A stretch of 64,000 bases of DNA from Endocalyx cinctus. Lineage: Eukaryota; Ascomycota; Sordariomycetes; Amphisphaeriales; Apiosporaceae. The DNA lies in assembly GCA_001600455.1 (NCBI GenBank), contig BCKC01000005.1, forward strand, positions 2,294,001-2,358,000, given 5' to 3'. A model generated the notes under the pieces. The model was not told the DNA's origin. It saw only the letters and a program-made list of their open reading frames with translations, and made no database searches. Shown piece after piece: positions 23,967 through 36,576 of this stretch (within the stretch, counting starts at the first letter, position 1; each line of letters begins with the position of its first letter). The position numbers and the translations under genes were made by a program.

Positions 23967-26900
23967 TCAAAGACGAAGCTGTGGGATGCGGCCAGGACTG
24001 GGAGGGGATACTCGAACCCTAGCCAGGTGAGCAAGCGGCAAAGCAGATCGATTGTATGGCCTGATTTCGATTTCGAGTAGCACGAAATAATGACTAGAGT
24101 TGTAAGCAATGCGTGATACCACAAAAAGTTTATAAGGTGAACAAGGTATTTTGTTCAGGATATTTTCTCGCCTATAGCGTATTCTAGGCGTTTGTCTTCT
24201 GATGCATCATCCAAGGAACCGAAAAGGGGCTTATGCGACATGAGCAAATATTGATTGCACTCAGTATGCGGTTGGACGCCAGGGATAAGAAAAACCAGCA
24301 AGTCGTCATTTGGAATTATGTGAAAAAAGAGAGTGTGTGAGTGAGAGAGAGCGAGAGTGCAAGGAGGTGCTGGACCGTGCCTGAGGGGCTTGAGGAGAAA
24401 TAGCACGGATGTGGTAAGTGGTTAGACTCGATTCCCATACTCTGGTATGTATGTACTTAACAACCTAGTTAGAGCCAGGCAGGCAGCCAACACAGCGTCG
24501 CCTGCAGATTTGGTATGGCCACTCGTGGAATCAATGGCAAGAAATACATATGCTTCGATTATTGATAAAAAGACAATGATTGTATCTATCTTTCCTTTTT
24601 TTTTTCTTCTTATTCGCACTTTTCACCAAGTAGAGTCTACCGGGCAGCCGGGCAAGCCACCGGAGGTGTCTAGGACTGATTACGTATAGTCACATGTAGA
24701 TAAGCGAATATACATTGGGACTTACCTAGGTAGTTAGTATATAAATATCAAGATAATTAGATGGAGAGAAAATAAATATTTCCTTCGAGAGATTTTAACC
24801 GTACAGAAGCACCTATCGAAGGTAAGGAGGAGAGGGAGGGACCTTGGGAGAGGATGACTTAGGTTAGTATACGTTCGGGTGTGTATGTAAGTAGTTTATA
24901 GTCGCAGTCGTAAATTGGTAGATCCCCCGCAATTCCGACGACATTTTCTTTTTTTAATTTTTGATATGACACATACTTTTCCTTTTATTAGTTAGTTGGA
25001 CGTTCCAAGATTAATTAATTTTTATCAGAGACAATTTCTTCTCTTGTCAGCCTGTGTCTACCTAGGCAGGCCTACGTATACTTGTATGTATATATGTATG
25101 TACATATAAGCAAGTATATTTTACTACCCGGTATTCTACAGTACATTACGGAGTACGGAGTACGCTACACTATAATTTATTAGTGACCCCCCTTCCCTAA
25201 TTATGTGCGCTGCGAGGCTAAAAAGGACTTACTTTTTTAGCGTTACACATCAGCTGAGACAGTAGTAACATCCATGGATTCTATGCATATCATCACAAAC
25301 GCCATTCATACAAATTGTAACCTCTTCATTTTTCTTTCTTCGTCTTCTTGGGCTTATTTTAGTCCACCTGTTTTCTTTCTTGGGGGCGACTTAGCCAACA
25401 ATCTAGACCCCTGATTGAAGAAATCAGTCCACGTAGTTGGTTGACAGGGGAAAATGTCTACGTACTATGATTTCGTCTCGATTATCGGTCCACCCTCTTT
25501 CGCACGAAGAGAGCGAGAGAGAGAAATGACGTGAAGAAAGAAAAAGCAAAAGAAAAAGCGAAATGCATATTCAATACGGCGTGTTTTGTATAACATGTCT
25601 ATACTAAACTACTCTTCTCTCCTCTTCCCTTTTCTATACACAATTGTGTACACTACATGATGGAGAGGATGCGGAACACTTCTCAACTAAGCAAATGATA
25701 GTCATCCTTCTTCTGCAACCTGAAGGGTCTGCCGTGATCAGCATGTTGGCAGTTGGTTAGATAGATTCGATCGACATAAACGTTAGGCGAACCTGTCTAG
25801 TGTAGGTTAACCTGTCAACTTGTCGATAACCAAGAACAAAAGTGCCATGGTTTTCTTTTTTACTCGTTTTCCTTTCCTCCCTACTTCAATTTTTTTTTTT
25901 CTGGTCATCTGCACCCACACTTGTACTCGCTTCCTTTCTTCCTCTGACCATAACAGATACTATGTAGACATTATGTCGGTGTAGGGGGAGATCAGACCAG
26001 ACGTAATTAATTAGATGATAAATGAAGAATGAATGAACGAAGCGAAGGTCAAAAAGGTGATAGTACAGATTGGTAACATGGATACCAGTATACTTAAGCT
26101 TACAGGCTTACATAGTATACACTACACTTACACTGAACATACCGAAAGTAAGTATTCCGTACTGATACTACACTAAACTACTACAAGTATGTATACCAAC
26201 CATCGCAAGCCACATTTCCTCAGGTCTCTAAGTCTTAGCTGCTTAGGTCCTTTATTAAATATTGTGGTAATTAGTCGATACTTACTTGAGTTAGTTCACG
26301 ATATACGACATACGACATTAGACATACCCGTACCCATTTACCTACATGCCAGCATGCCTACAGTAGTAGTAAAAAAAAAAGAAGAAGAAGAAAAGGTCCA
26401 TCAAAAGACCTAGTAAGGTCTAACCTGATGAGGCTTCGGACTGGTAGAAATTATAGGCTACCTTAAGAGACAGCTGCATGGATCCTGGAAGTCGACGAAT
26501 CAGCATGGAACTTGGCTGGCTGGGGAGACTGGGATGGGATTCCCAATCTTCAATAATTACCTTGGTAATTATTTTAATTATCGTTATTTTCTTTATTTTC
26601 TTATTTTCTTCTCTTTTACCTTCGCTTAGATATCCAGGATCCAATCAGATCATACCACCCACCCCCCATTCCTATTCTATCCCCCTTCCCATCCTAGCCA
26701 TCCCCTTGGCTTTTGCTTGCCTTTTCCTGTTCGTTCCCTCGTGGTCCCCGATGTGGTGGTGCTAATCTGACCTGACTTTGACCCTCTGGTTCCTCTCAAT
26801 CCGTACCTATCCCTCCCACCCCCCCAACCCTTCTGTTGTTCTTTTATTTTTTCTTATTCTCCACCCTGCAATTCACAGTCGTACTCTATTATTATACCCA

Positions 26901-27066
26901 CTATCTTATTCTATACCATCCTATCCTATCCTATCCTGTCTCATCTTACCCTATCAATGGGAACCCGCAAAATTCAACCTCGATATTCACCACCTCAACA
27001 ACAACCCACCTCCATCGAAACGATCTCCTCAGCAACTCTGGCTTGACGTCGTCACACTTATCCACC

Positions 27067-28946
27067 ATGGCGATTGCCATGGGTTGGCAGAAACCCGATA
27101 ATGTCGCCGGCTCATCGGCTCCGGCCATCATGGTCGGTCTCTTCGTCGCGACCGGCGGTTTACTATTCGGATACGATACTGGGTGAGCCTTCCTCTTATT
27201 TCAACAACGGAAAGAAATATATCGGATTCTCTTCTTGATAAAGCTCTGTTCCCTTTTTTTATTGGTAACTAACAAATTATCGTGCCTCGAAGTACTATCA
27301 ACGGTATACTTGGTATGCGGTCGTTTGCGGATCAATTCAGTACCGGCTCTGTCAACCACGAAACCCTCGAAAAGAACCTTTACCCTTCGCAGATTTCCAT
27401 CATTGTTGCTATATTAAGTGCCGGAACCGTCCTCGGCGCCCTCGTTTCTGCCCCGATCGGTGACTGGATTGGTCGTCGAATATCTATCATCATCTCCGTC
27501 GGCGTTTTTGTTTTCGGTGTAATATTTCAAATATGTGCTAGCGGAATACCCATATTACTTGTTGGACGGTAGGTTTCGCTCTCTCGAGATGAGGTTTGTG
27601 TCGAATCGTTGCGTACTAATCGTCCATCTAGATTTTTCGCGGGTGTCGGTGTGGGCGCTGTATCAGTTCTCGTTCCCCTTTACCAATCTGAAATGGCCCC
27701 CAAATGGATTCGCGGCACGTTAGTCTGTGCATATCAGTTGTCAATAACGGTCGGACTTCTAGGTGCTTCGATCGTCAATCTTCTCACTTACAAGCTGCCG
27801 GGATCATCGGCATATCGAATTCCCATCGGGTTACAATTAACGTGGGCTATTATTCTCTCGTTAGGTCTCTTAATATTACCTGAAACGCCTCGCTATCTCA
27901 TCAAGCGAGGTGATAAGCACGCCGCCGGACTGGCTCTCAGCCGTCTTCGTCGTCTTGACATCACTCACCCCGCCTTAGTCGAAGAACTCGCCGAGATCGA
28001 GGCGAATCACGAATACGAACTCACCCTCGGTACGGCGACGTATCGTGATGTCTTCTTCGGCACTCCTCACCTCGGACGCCGGACTCTAACTGGTTGCGGA
28101 TTACAAATATTACAGCAGCTCTCCGGCATCAATTTCATCATGTATTATGGAACTACTTTCTTCCAGGCCGCCAACGTATCCAACGCATTTCTCATTTCTC
28201 TCATCCTTACTATTATCAACGTCGTATCCACCATACCAGGCCTTTTTATTGTTGAATCTTGGGGTCGTCGGAAGTTATTGATTGTCGGATCTATAGGCAT
28301 GGGGATTTGCCAACTAGTCATCGCCATATTCTCCACCGTTGCCGGAGAAAGTATGCAAGGCTTAGTCGCGAAGCTTCTCATCGTTTTTGTCGCCCTATTC
28401 GTTTTTTTCTATGCCGCCTCATGGGGCCCCGTGGCTTGGGTCGTCACTTCAGAGATCTATCCTTTGAAAGTCCGGGCGAAGTCCATGTCTATATCGACGG
28501 CGGCCAACTGGCTCATCAACTTCGTAATAGCGTATGGAACTCCGTTCCTGGTAGAGGAAGGAACCGGATATGCCTCCCTGGGCGCCAAGATCTTCTACAT
28601 ATGGGGCGCGTTCTGCCTGTTGGGTGGTATATTTGTTTACGGGATGATATACGAAACAAGTAAGATCAGTCTGGAACAGATCGACGAGATGTACGAACGT
28701 GTGCACTTCGCGTGGAAGAGCAAGAATTTCGAACCCAGCTGGAGCTTCCAGCAACTACGCGACACCGGTTACGCCGACAGCGGCATTCCACCTCAGGAGC
28801 ACGAGTTGCAACCTTCCCGGACCGGATCGACAACCGCTACTAGCGTTCAGACGATACATACGGACACGCATAGCGAAGACACGAGGACGGAAGAGGAAAA
28901 GATGATACAACAAATGGGCATGGGTAATATTGATTTCAGCTACTAA
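27067..28946 (+). CDS. MFS sugar transporter (hexose/monosaccharide type)
   Basis: Twelve-helix major facilitator of the plasma membrane, expected to import hexoses. Three exons: 27067-27182, 27293-27568 and 27632-28946, total 568 residues, joins in frame with introns of 110 and 63 nt. Family marks are GGLLFGYDTGTINGI across the first join, GDWIGRR after helix 2-3, RFFAGVGVGAVSVLVPLYQSE across the second join, PETPRYLIKRG near residue 214, QQLSGINFIMYYG in helix 7, and WGRRKLL. The C-terminus is a long cytosolic tail of about 90 residues rich in Thr, Glu and Ser. The start chosen is the first ATG in frame with a good context (CACCATGG); a second ATG four codons later is also possible. Substrate is not determined by sequence. 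Overall similarity is to fungal glucose transporters. Confidence 0.92.
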
Positions 28947-30906
28947 AGTCGGTCCGAAACGTTTTTTTTTTTTAATGCCGGGGATTTGAAACGAAGACCA
29001 AGAAAAAAAAATCAAAAAGGGGGGAGGGAGAGGAGAGGAAATGTGTTTCGCTCGATCTTGACGTTTATAAGACTTTCTAGGCCTTTATTTCAAGATCGCC
29101 TTTTATTTACTTTCGGATATACCAAATGATGGAGTTTCGACGCGACGGAGTTCAACTGGATCGGGTTCAAGGATCACGGGGAAACCACAATTCACAGTGG
29201 ATCATTACTATTATTATTACTATCTTGGGGGCTTTCATAGCTGGTTCGGTCGGGTCAAAGGTCAGGTAAAGGTTAGGTCGGTGTCATCATGGTCATTGAT
29301 ATAACCTCGGGCTTATCACAATATGTAGGCCTTTTTTTTACACTGTTCAATTTTTTTTTTTCTAAGCTGCCTACTACTATATGACTTGCCCAGAGAGAGC
29401 AAGCAAACAGGACAGGTCACACAAACAACTCTTAACTGTTATATTTGACTCCCACCCTAATAGGAAACCACTGAACTATTAGGGGAATTCTGGGGTTATT
29501 TGTCATATTATCCCCGTCTCGAATGTCATACATAATATTTCAAAGCGTTACTTGCATGTTGTCGTGGCGCGGATCACGACATCCTCGACCATAGCGTTTC
29601 TTGTCGGCGAGGTCGATCCCACCGCGTCAGTGTACAATTTTGTGTTGTATAGATGATAGGCTAATCACTCAATTAAAGTCAACTGTCTGTTGACCCAAAA
29701 AATACTGTTTGCACTTTCCTATACTTTCAAAGTGACCGTATTCATAGAAACGCATTCGTGGCTCTTGTAACTAATCATATATATGAAGAGGTATAAATTG
29801 TGAATAAACGCTACAAACCCCTAATGTGCTTCCCCCAGTGTTCCTTTCAATAGTGCCTTCTCGCCACCCAGGGATGGAGACTGTCTCAGGTCTCTTCAGG
29901 GGAAGAAAAAATTTTTTTTCTTCGTGGCAAAAGAACACATAGCTAGCTAACGTTAGGCCTACTATTTATTCTACTCGCAGGACCCAGCGTCGGATAAGTC
30001 GGAGGAGGCTTAATCACTTTTTTTTTTCTTAGGGAGGCTCCTATTTCGTTTGTTTGCTCCGGGGCTAATATTTTCTTTTTTGTCCATTCTCTCTTGCGTC
30101 TTGTTGTTATGACGTTATTAGGAAAAGGGAAACCTCTCGTTAACAATAGAAAAATGAGATGATGAATTTTCTCGTCGTCCTATCTTGATCAATGGGGGGA
30201 GGGAAAGAGGGAAAGGACAGCATTCGGTCCGAATAAGGGGGACGTATCACGACAACGAAAGGTTTGAATGTCGAGAAAAAAAATAGAAAATGTATTTAGC
30301 TACCATTACCCTTTTATTATTATACTATCATAAGTAGAGTAGATACACATGACCGGTATACGCCATGATTATGAAGATTTTTATACATACCCCCTGATCC
30401 AAGCTATGATTCTCATCGTGATGTCCGTGATTGTCCCGTTACCGATGGATGTTTAAATAAATAGTAACTCCCGAGATCACCGTTACATAGTCACCTGTCT
30501 CCTATAGACATACGTCATCCGGTAAGGGAAAATACGTAACATGGTAGAGTGAAGTGTCACAGTTCTCTATTAAAAACAAAACTCCGGTTCTCTTCAACTG
30601 ACCATGATCATTAAGTTTTATATTGTACAGCGGTTCAGTAAGTACTCAACCTAACTACAAGTAGGCAATCGGTAATAATAACAGTAGTAAGAAGCCCACC
30701 CACTTTTAATCCTCATCTAATAAATCCTCTTGTTCCCTATGGTGAACAAGTCAGTATGGGTAAGGTTTTGTTTCCTTTTTTTTCCCCCAACCCCCCCTTT
30801 TCCCCCGTTTCCTAATCTGTACATGTTTACAAAGCAGTAAATGCAGTTATTATATCCAAATCCTACATTCTTGTTTCCCCTCTTGCGTGTTTAAACCCAC
30901 TCCATC
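28947..30906. other. Convergent 3' spacer, no gene seen
   Basis: This lies between the 3' ends of the sugar transporter and the Cdc1-like gene. It is rich in A and T homopolymers and short AT-rich words. No exon was recognised. Confidence 0.45.
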
Positions 30907-33163
30907 TTATCCCCTATAGGTCAGATATGCGAAGAAAAGTAGGACCATCCAAACGACTCGCCAACTCGTGGTCCAGATCTCCCTCCAGACCGCGGCGAGG
31001 GTGAATTTCGGCCGCGACGTAGGCCTCCAAGCGGATCCTCGCGACGTCTTTCCGTCGTAGTAATTATCTCTCCTGATCTCTATCCGCGGCCATTTCCCTC
31101 CGGGTTTGCCCCTCGGCGAAGGCTGGGGCGAAACCGCACGTGTTTGCGAGTAAGGGCCGAATCCGCCGTTAGACAGAGACTGCCCCCGCGTTCTCGTAGC
31201 CGAGAAACGCGAGGAGGGAAGCGAAGACGCCGACGTGGCTGATGAGTTCAGGTCTTTCTCGTACGCCCCTCCGTCTTCGGCGTCGGCCTTCGCTTTAAAG
31301 ACCGGCAAAACCGCCGATGGAGCACGCCTCATGGAGTCCATGGCAAATGGTGTAAGATTTAATACCGGTACAAGAAAGCCGCGGGCTATGAGAATTAGAA
31401 GGGTCAAAATTCCTAGAACAGCGTACGTCATGTATGTCGAGAGCTGGTTAGGAAGTAGGCAAAGCTGAGTTTGGAGCGTTGCGGCGGGTGAGCCTGGGAT
31501 CGGTTTCCCTTCGCTGTCGATAGGGTTATAAAGAGATACCATCTGAAATCCGGGAGTAGGCACACCCATCGCCATGCTGAAACTCTTAACCGTAATTTCA
31601 CGGACATTATCCTTCTTCTCGGAATGTACAATCTCGCAGTAGTCATGATCGTCGCCCGAGAATGCATTTTTGACGTTTCCAATGCTGTTTATTAACATCA
31701 TAGAATCCGCGTCGCTGAGAACGTTCTGGTACTGGTATCCACCCGATACTCTAATGGCGTTGCGGTGATCAGGAATCACAGGTCCGGTCTGTCCAGCGGG
31801 CGGTTTCGTAGGCGGCCAATGTTCACGCATTGGACCGCAAGGTGTACCTGGGTCACGGTATAATGGCACATGTGTTAAGAGAACGGTGGGGAAATCTGGA
31901 CCGTTCTCTCCGGGGTCCAGAGTTGGGTGGTCGCTGTAATCGGCGCTGTTGATATCTTCCACCCTTGATGGGAAAGTAAGATCTTCCACATCTCCCCTCC
32001 AAAAGCGTAGCTCTTTTTGCACGGCCTTTCTTTTCATCGCCTTGACGCCTTCGAGGAATGCCCTGGACGGGGTATAAATGTCGGTTAAGTCGAGTCTATC
32101 ACTCATCTGGGAGGTATCTGCACTTAGGGAGACCGTATCGACCGATACAAAGGTATGGTTTCCGATAACGTCCACACGATTTGTATCTCCAAAGTAGGTG
32201 ATGAATCTATGTCGCGCAGGAACCTTGACTTCTGCGCCAAAGCCCAGGTCGTGATTACCGGGAAGACTCGAGATCAGCTTACGTCCCCTTTGCCCCGGAC
32301 CTGGGAACTGGCCTCCTAGGTTGAAATTTTTGAAAAATATGTCGCTAAACCTAGCATATTCTCTCAGCCAGTAGTCCTGGCCATATTTGGTGTGCCACTC
32401 TTCTAGGAGTGCCCTCTCTTCTGCGGGGCGATGGTCTTTTGCCCATGCGGGATCATCAAAGTCTCCCGAATCAGTCTTCCATTCCCTTCCGCCGTCAAAA
32501 AGATCGCCTAGAAAGAAGAGAGTATCGGGGTGAAGGTGTTTTTGTAAAGGTATGTAGGATCGTCGCATATAATTGTCGGTAATGAGCATGGTTAGTGGAT
32601 TTAGAGGCCAAGGCCTACCGGGATATGAATGAGGATCGATGATCTGGGGGTCGGCAATAAATATTAATCGGTGTGGTGTTGCGCCTTTGGGCTATTCCGG
32701 AATTATAGTTAGTTCTCGTATTTTTCACCTCATACCTGGCCAACTCCAGGATGATGTATCACAATATGTTTGTTCAACTAAAGAGACTTACCCAGTTCTC
32801 CCAATGATCCCAATCGCAACTCCGGATCTTGCTCTCAAACGTCCACCGTTCCCCCCATAACATAAGAAGTACCCAAAAAGCGACTACCAAATGCGGGAAA
32901 CTAAGCAGGCGAGGCCGGGACAGGTTCCTTTTAAACCGTTGGCCGGCTTTAATAACTAAAACCCAAGCTTTGTGCCGACCGGGCCCATTACTGTATAGCC
33001 ATATCCGTTGACATATCGACTTTACGCCGGAGAGCATATCGTCGCATATTGATTGAAAATCGGCATGGTTTTTAGAGCTATAATCGTAGGCGGAAGAAGA
33101 GGAAGGGGTGGAAGGGTAGGGAGCTGGCGAATAACCATAGCCGTTACTATAGGACGACGCCAT
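30907..33163 (-). CDS. ER metallophosphoesterase, Cdc1/Ted1 (PGAP5-like) family
   Basis: Membrane-bound metallophosphoesterase. In yeast this family removes ethanolamine phosphate from GPI-anchor mannose in the ER, which matters for export of GPI proteins. Two exons on the minus strand: 33163-32792 and 32691-30907, total 718 residues, with a phase-0 join giving the conserved WENWPKGATPHRLIFIADPQ. After a Ser/Tyr-rich N-terminus, a membrane segment lies near residues 90-110. The phosphoesterase domain follows with metal motifs ADPQ, GDLFDGGREW, GNHDLG, LTHVPLY and GDDHDYC. Two further hydrophobic segments come later (YMTYAVLGILTLLILIARG and one at the extreme C-terminus), separated by a basic, Ser-rich region. 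The ATG at 33163 is the first in frame. It diverges from the SprT-like gene. Confidence 0.9.
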
Positions 33164-34265
33164 ATTATATTGAAACCGTAGCCATTCAGAGGATATGGTT
33201 CGTAAACGCAAAGAAAAAGTCCAAAGATTTTTCAAAAATACGGTATGCGATTAGGATAATGTATTCATGTAAGAACTTCAATCATCAGTTGTGATAGGAA
33301 ATAATTGAATACGTTGGTCTTTGAAGCCAAGGTAACTTAGCTGTTCAAGCCCGGCGAAAAAGAGACAGTACGTCAATGCATTATACGCGTCTAGTACAAT
33401 TAATAAGGGCACATAGCAGTACAGTACAGCTGAGTACAGGGACCTCTATAGCGTAGCGTACAAGGGCCCATATCTTCTGGGTTCAAGTAGAAGGGGTGGA
33501 ATTTAGTGGGTAATGTACCTGCCAAATTCAATATGCGGGGCATATATCATCCACACTGTATAAAAGGGGCAAAAGCTATTTTCAGGGGTCTTACACTTAC
33601 GGGCGGCTCTATCCAGCAAAGTCTATCTATATACTACACTTTATTCTTCCCTACATACTACACCTAAAATAAATATAGCGATTCATTCCAGACGAGATTT
33701 AACTTTTAATCTAAGCCGTATATATTTATATATAATATGCTGTTTTGAACTATACAGGATTTGAATAAAACTTTCAGAGCCCTCCAATAATATGACCGAG
33801 AAACCGGATCTTTGCCGAGCCAGATTCCGGGGTCCTGCTGCTCCTGTTTGGACGGAATGATCCGCGGAAGACAACACATCTAGTCATAATCAAACACCAT
33901 TGTCTATTTGAATCGAAACAATCTCTAGTCTTATATGCACGTAAATATATCTACATAAATGTCTCAGATAGGTACGCGAGAGGTATTCTAGAAAAGTGAC
34001 ATATTCTCACCGTTCTAGGTATAGAATTTACCGGAATCCGTAGAGCACATCTTGTGCCTTCTTCAGATTAAATCCTAATTGTTAAGTATATATATATATC
34101 CATGGATATATCCATATATCATGAGTTCTTCACATTTGATATCTCTATCCCTGCCTAGGCAATCTAAAAACATATCCTACCTACTGGCAACATTGTCACC
34201 TAAGGTAAATCCGTATTTGTGGAATTGATTCTCCTTTCATTCGTTCAAAGCGAATTTTTCTAGAG
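33164..34265. other. Divergent spacer, Cdc1-like / SprT-like
   Basis: An AT-rich promoter region of 1.1 kb with no exon recognised. It contains an 18-bp perfect palindrome centred on CCATGG at 34094-34111. Confidence 0.45.
34094..34111. repeat. 18-bp perfect palindrome in an AT-rich promoter
   Basis: ATATATCC-ATGGATATAT reads the same on both strands. It is flanked by a TA run and lies about 155 bases before the SprT-like start codon. Confidence 0.6.
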
Positions 34266-35009
34266 ATGTCTCAAAACCCTCATATCCAACCACCTCTCTA
34301 CACAGGCAGCAATACTGAAAACGATCCTTCTCTTAAATCGCGAGCTTACGATGCTTCTGAGATTCTTGCTTATACCATGACCAGTTTCTGGGATTTCCAC
34401 AAATCCAAACTCAATCCCACAAGGGCAAACGCCAAAAATCTCTTCATCAAGCGCTACGAGAGCTACCAAAACTTGACAGTTGCAGACCTTCATAGTGATA
34501 AGCAACTTGATGCACTGAAGAAATTGATGGAGTGCCTAGATAAATACTTTTTCTTTGGATCACTTACCAAAAAGAATCCGGCGCGTATAAAGCTTAGTCT
34601 TGCAAGCTTCCAAGACCTTAAACCTCTGGGTCAGACTAAATCGAAATGGGTTGGCGGAACAGCTCAACATTATGTTCGTCTCAGGACACATGATCGCAAT
34701 AACGCACAATATCCCCTGGAAAGTCTGGTAACAACGCTTGTCCATGAGATGATCCACGCGTATATCGCTACAGCGTGCTGTACCTCGCTTCTCTGTTGTC
34801 GTGAACATCAGCGCCGTAATATTGGTCTATCTGGCCATGGTCCAATTTTCATAGCTTTGAATTTGGCTGTCATGTCTGAGATCTCAAGCTGGGGTATACC
34901 ACTCTTTTACAACTTTGCAGAGGATATGAGTTCGCATGTTTCTGAGGAATTTGATTCCCTAAAGATGGAAGACGGTAAAAAAAACAAAGGAAGAGCGTCA
35001 GAGGTCTAA
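34266..35009 (+). CDS. SprT-like zinc metalloprotease domain protein
   Basis: Intronless gene for 247 residues. The central SprT-like domain has the zinc and catalytic motif HEMIH (H160, E161, H164), followed by a third probable ligand in SGHGPIF (H191). The preceding segment resembles the SprT fold, with a Cys-rich patch (CCTSLLCC) between the two metal-binding stretches. It ends in a short Lys-rich tail. SprT/Spartan-family proteins cleave DNA-protein crosslinks. This one lacks visible PCNA- or ubiquitin-binding modules, so a DNA-repair role is only inferred; many fungal genomes carry such short SprT-like proteins of unknown role. The start is the first ATG, 5 bases after an in-frame stop (TAG). 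Confidence 0.82.
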   Translation: MSQNPHIQPPLYTGSNTENDPSLKSRAYDASEILAYTMTSFWDFHKSKLNPTRANAKNLFIKRYESYQNLTVADLHSDKQLDALKKLMECLDKYFFFGSLTKKNPARIKLSLASFQDLKPLGQTKSKWVGGTAQHYVRLRTHDRNNAQYPLESLVTTLVHEMIHAYIATACCTSLLCCREHQRRNIGLSGHGPIFIALNLAVMSEISSWGIPLFYNFAEDMSSHVSEEFDSLKMEDGKKNKGRASEV

Positions 35010-35258
35010 TATCACTCCGGGATGAGTAGTAGCCATGAGTCTCACCGGGCAATCATTTATAAAGACGGAGCTGGTGTTAATGCTAAACTTCAGTATCTCA
35101 GTAGCCTACCTTTTAGAAACAATTAGTTCATGTCGACACTAACTTGAAGAATTAACACACAACGCTTTCAGTATAGCACAGGTGCGGAACTGACGCACGC
35201 TGTTGGAATTGGTATGTAGATTTTTCACCTTGCAAACTAATACACCCTATACACACAC

Positions 35259-35294
35259 AAAAAAAAAAAAAAAGAGAGAGAGAGAGAGAGAGAG
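35259..35294. repeat. Poly(A) plus AG microsatellite
   Basis: A15 continuing into about eleven AG units. The run is non-coding. Confidence 0.8.
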
Positions 35295-35365
35295 CAAGAC
35301 GAGGGACAAGACTACTTCTGCGTGCTTTTCCGCTTTCATTATCTATAGTACCAACTGTAATAAGA

Positions 35366-35383
35366 CCCCCCCCCCCCCCCCCC
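35366..35383. repeat. Poly(C)18 tract
   Basis: An uninterrupted run of C, unusual in an AT-rich fungal spacer. The length may be unreliable in the assembly. Confidence 0.75.
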
Positions 35384-36576
35384 AACTCCATTCCGTTGTC
35401 AGGATAAAGAATGATGATACTTTGTTTATACCAAGTTCTCCCCTTAAGATAAATCTGTAAATAAGCTAATCCTGCTTATAAATCTTTTAAGAAATCAGAA
35501 ATCAGAAATCACCTAATTATAGTCTATCTACCGTGTTTCATTACATGACTCTTTATAATGAGTTCCAGGGAAAGTGAAGACCCCGGAGGTAGAACCCTCC
35601 TTGACAACCAGTCCTGTGATGAGAAGGATTATTAACACCTATTCAAATCGTGAGAGTTTACTAATGCTGGAGGGTGGCACTTGAAAATGAAGAGATTCTA
35701 ATTATCTTAGTTGAGAGGTTACATATGCGCTTGGGCATTTTATAAGGGACTCCTTAGTGTTGAATTCGTATGGCGACGATCAACGCGAGGCTATCAGAGT
35801 AGGTTTTAACAACCCCAAAAATCAAGTTGGCATCCTGGCCACCACCAAGCGCATCACGTATTCAGAGTTTTCAGGGTGCTTGTTGTAAGGGCACCGTTGT
35901 GGCATTCCTGTAGAGTACCAATATCCCGGTCCAAATTCGTAGCCTACTCGTGAGAATAGGACGATAGTGCCCCGTAGAGTAGCATTTTTATTCAGTGAAT
36001 AGAACCATACAAGAGCGTACAAGATCTTAATGTAGCAAAAGTCTATACTTAAGTAAGATATAGATATAATAACTCCGAAGGCTATAGAAGGATGTATGTT
36101 TCCTCCATAGATGAGTTGAGGTGCTAGGTTAACAACCGAAGCATATTTTATTTTCTTGTGAGCTAACATGTACCATAGGATTCCCGAAGACTGTAATTAT
36201 GGGCTGTAACATAGATATCCTTATTAGAATCATCAACTATACCCTCATCTTCACTGGCAAAAGAGCCCTAGATAGGGTCCTTCGAGGTACAGATACTCCC
36301 TAGAGAACCCAATGAATCAAACCCGAGGTATCATCTTGACGGTGAATACAAGTTTTCCGACTGGGATTCCTAAGGGGACAAATAGTCGACACTGATTTCG
36401 CCGTCATATCCTCAGCCGGTGCAATGTTTGCCAATCTTCCCAACGCCATTGTCGCCACACCCTTGCCAGATTGTCACTAAATACGGGGTGTCGTGAAAAT
36501 TCATTAATAAATGTTGTCGAATCTAAACTAGAGGTCGGGTTCGCGTCTTCGTCTTTTGTCGCTACAAGGCAGGTTC

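Larger units (their letters stand above)
18447..27066. other. 8.6 kb stretch without supportable genes
   Basis: No exon chain with family resemblance was found on either strand. Contents: the 3' flank of osm1; an ACA-rich microsatellite near 19205; T-runs; an 82-codon minus-strand frame at 19642-19890 with some protein-like character; an ACAG repeat near 22375; an A21 run at 23946-23966; TACGGAGTA words in tandem at 25147-25162; TACCTAGGTA at 24723; and a TATCC pentamer repeat near 26917-26940. The last kilobase before 27067 is T/C-rich and is probably the transporter promoter and leader. Confidence 0.45.
35010..36576. other. Convergent spacer with simple repeats
   Basis: It contains an A15 run followed by an AG repeat (35259-35294) and a C18 run (35366-35383). 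A 115-codon minus-strand frame at 35822-36169 is hydrophobic in part but matches nothing convincingly. No gene was supported. Confidence 0.45.

Noticed and set aside
10694..28946. A secondary-metabolite cluster formed by thioesterase, GST, flavoprotein and MFS transporter
   Set aside because: The thioesterase is truncated, no synthase, P450 or regulator gene is present, the flavoprotein is a fumarate reductase, and 8.6 kb of empty DNA separates the transporter.
35822..36169. Hydrophobic minus-strand frame with NIHPSIAFG, considered as an aquaporin fragment
   Set aside because: Only a vague likeness to the NPA region, no second NPA motif, no exon chain and AT-rich composition.
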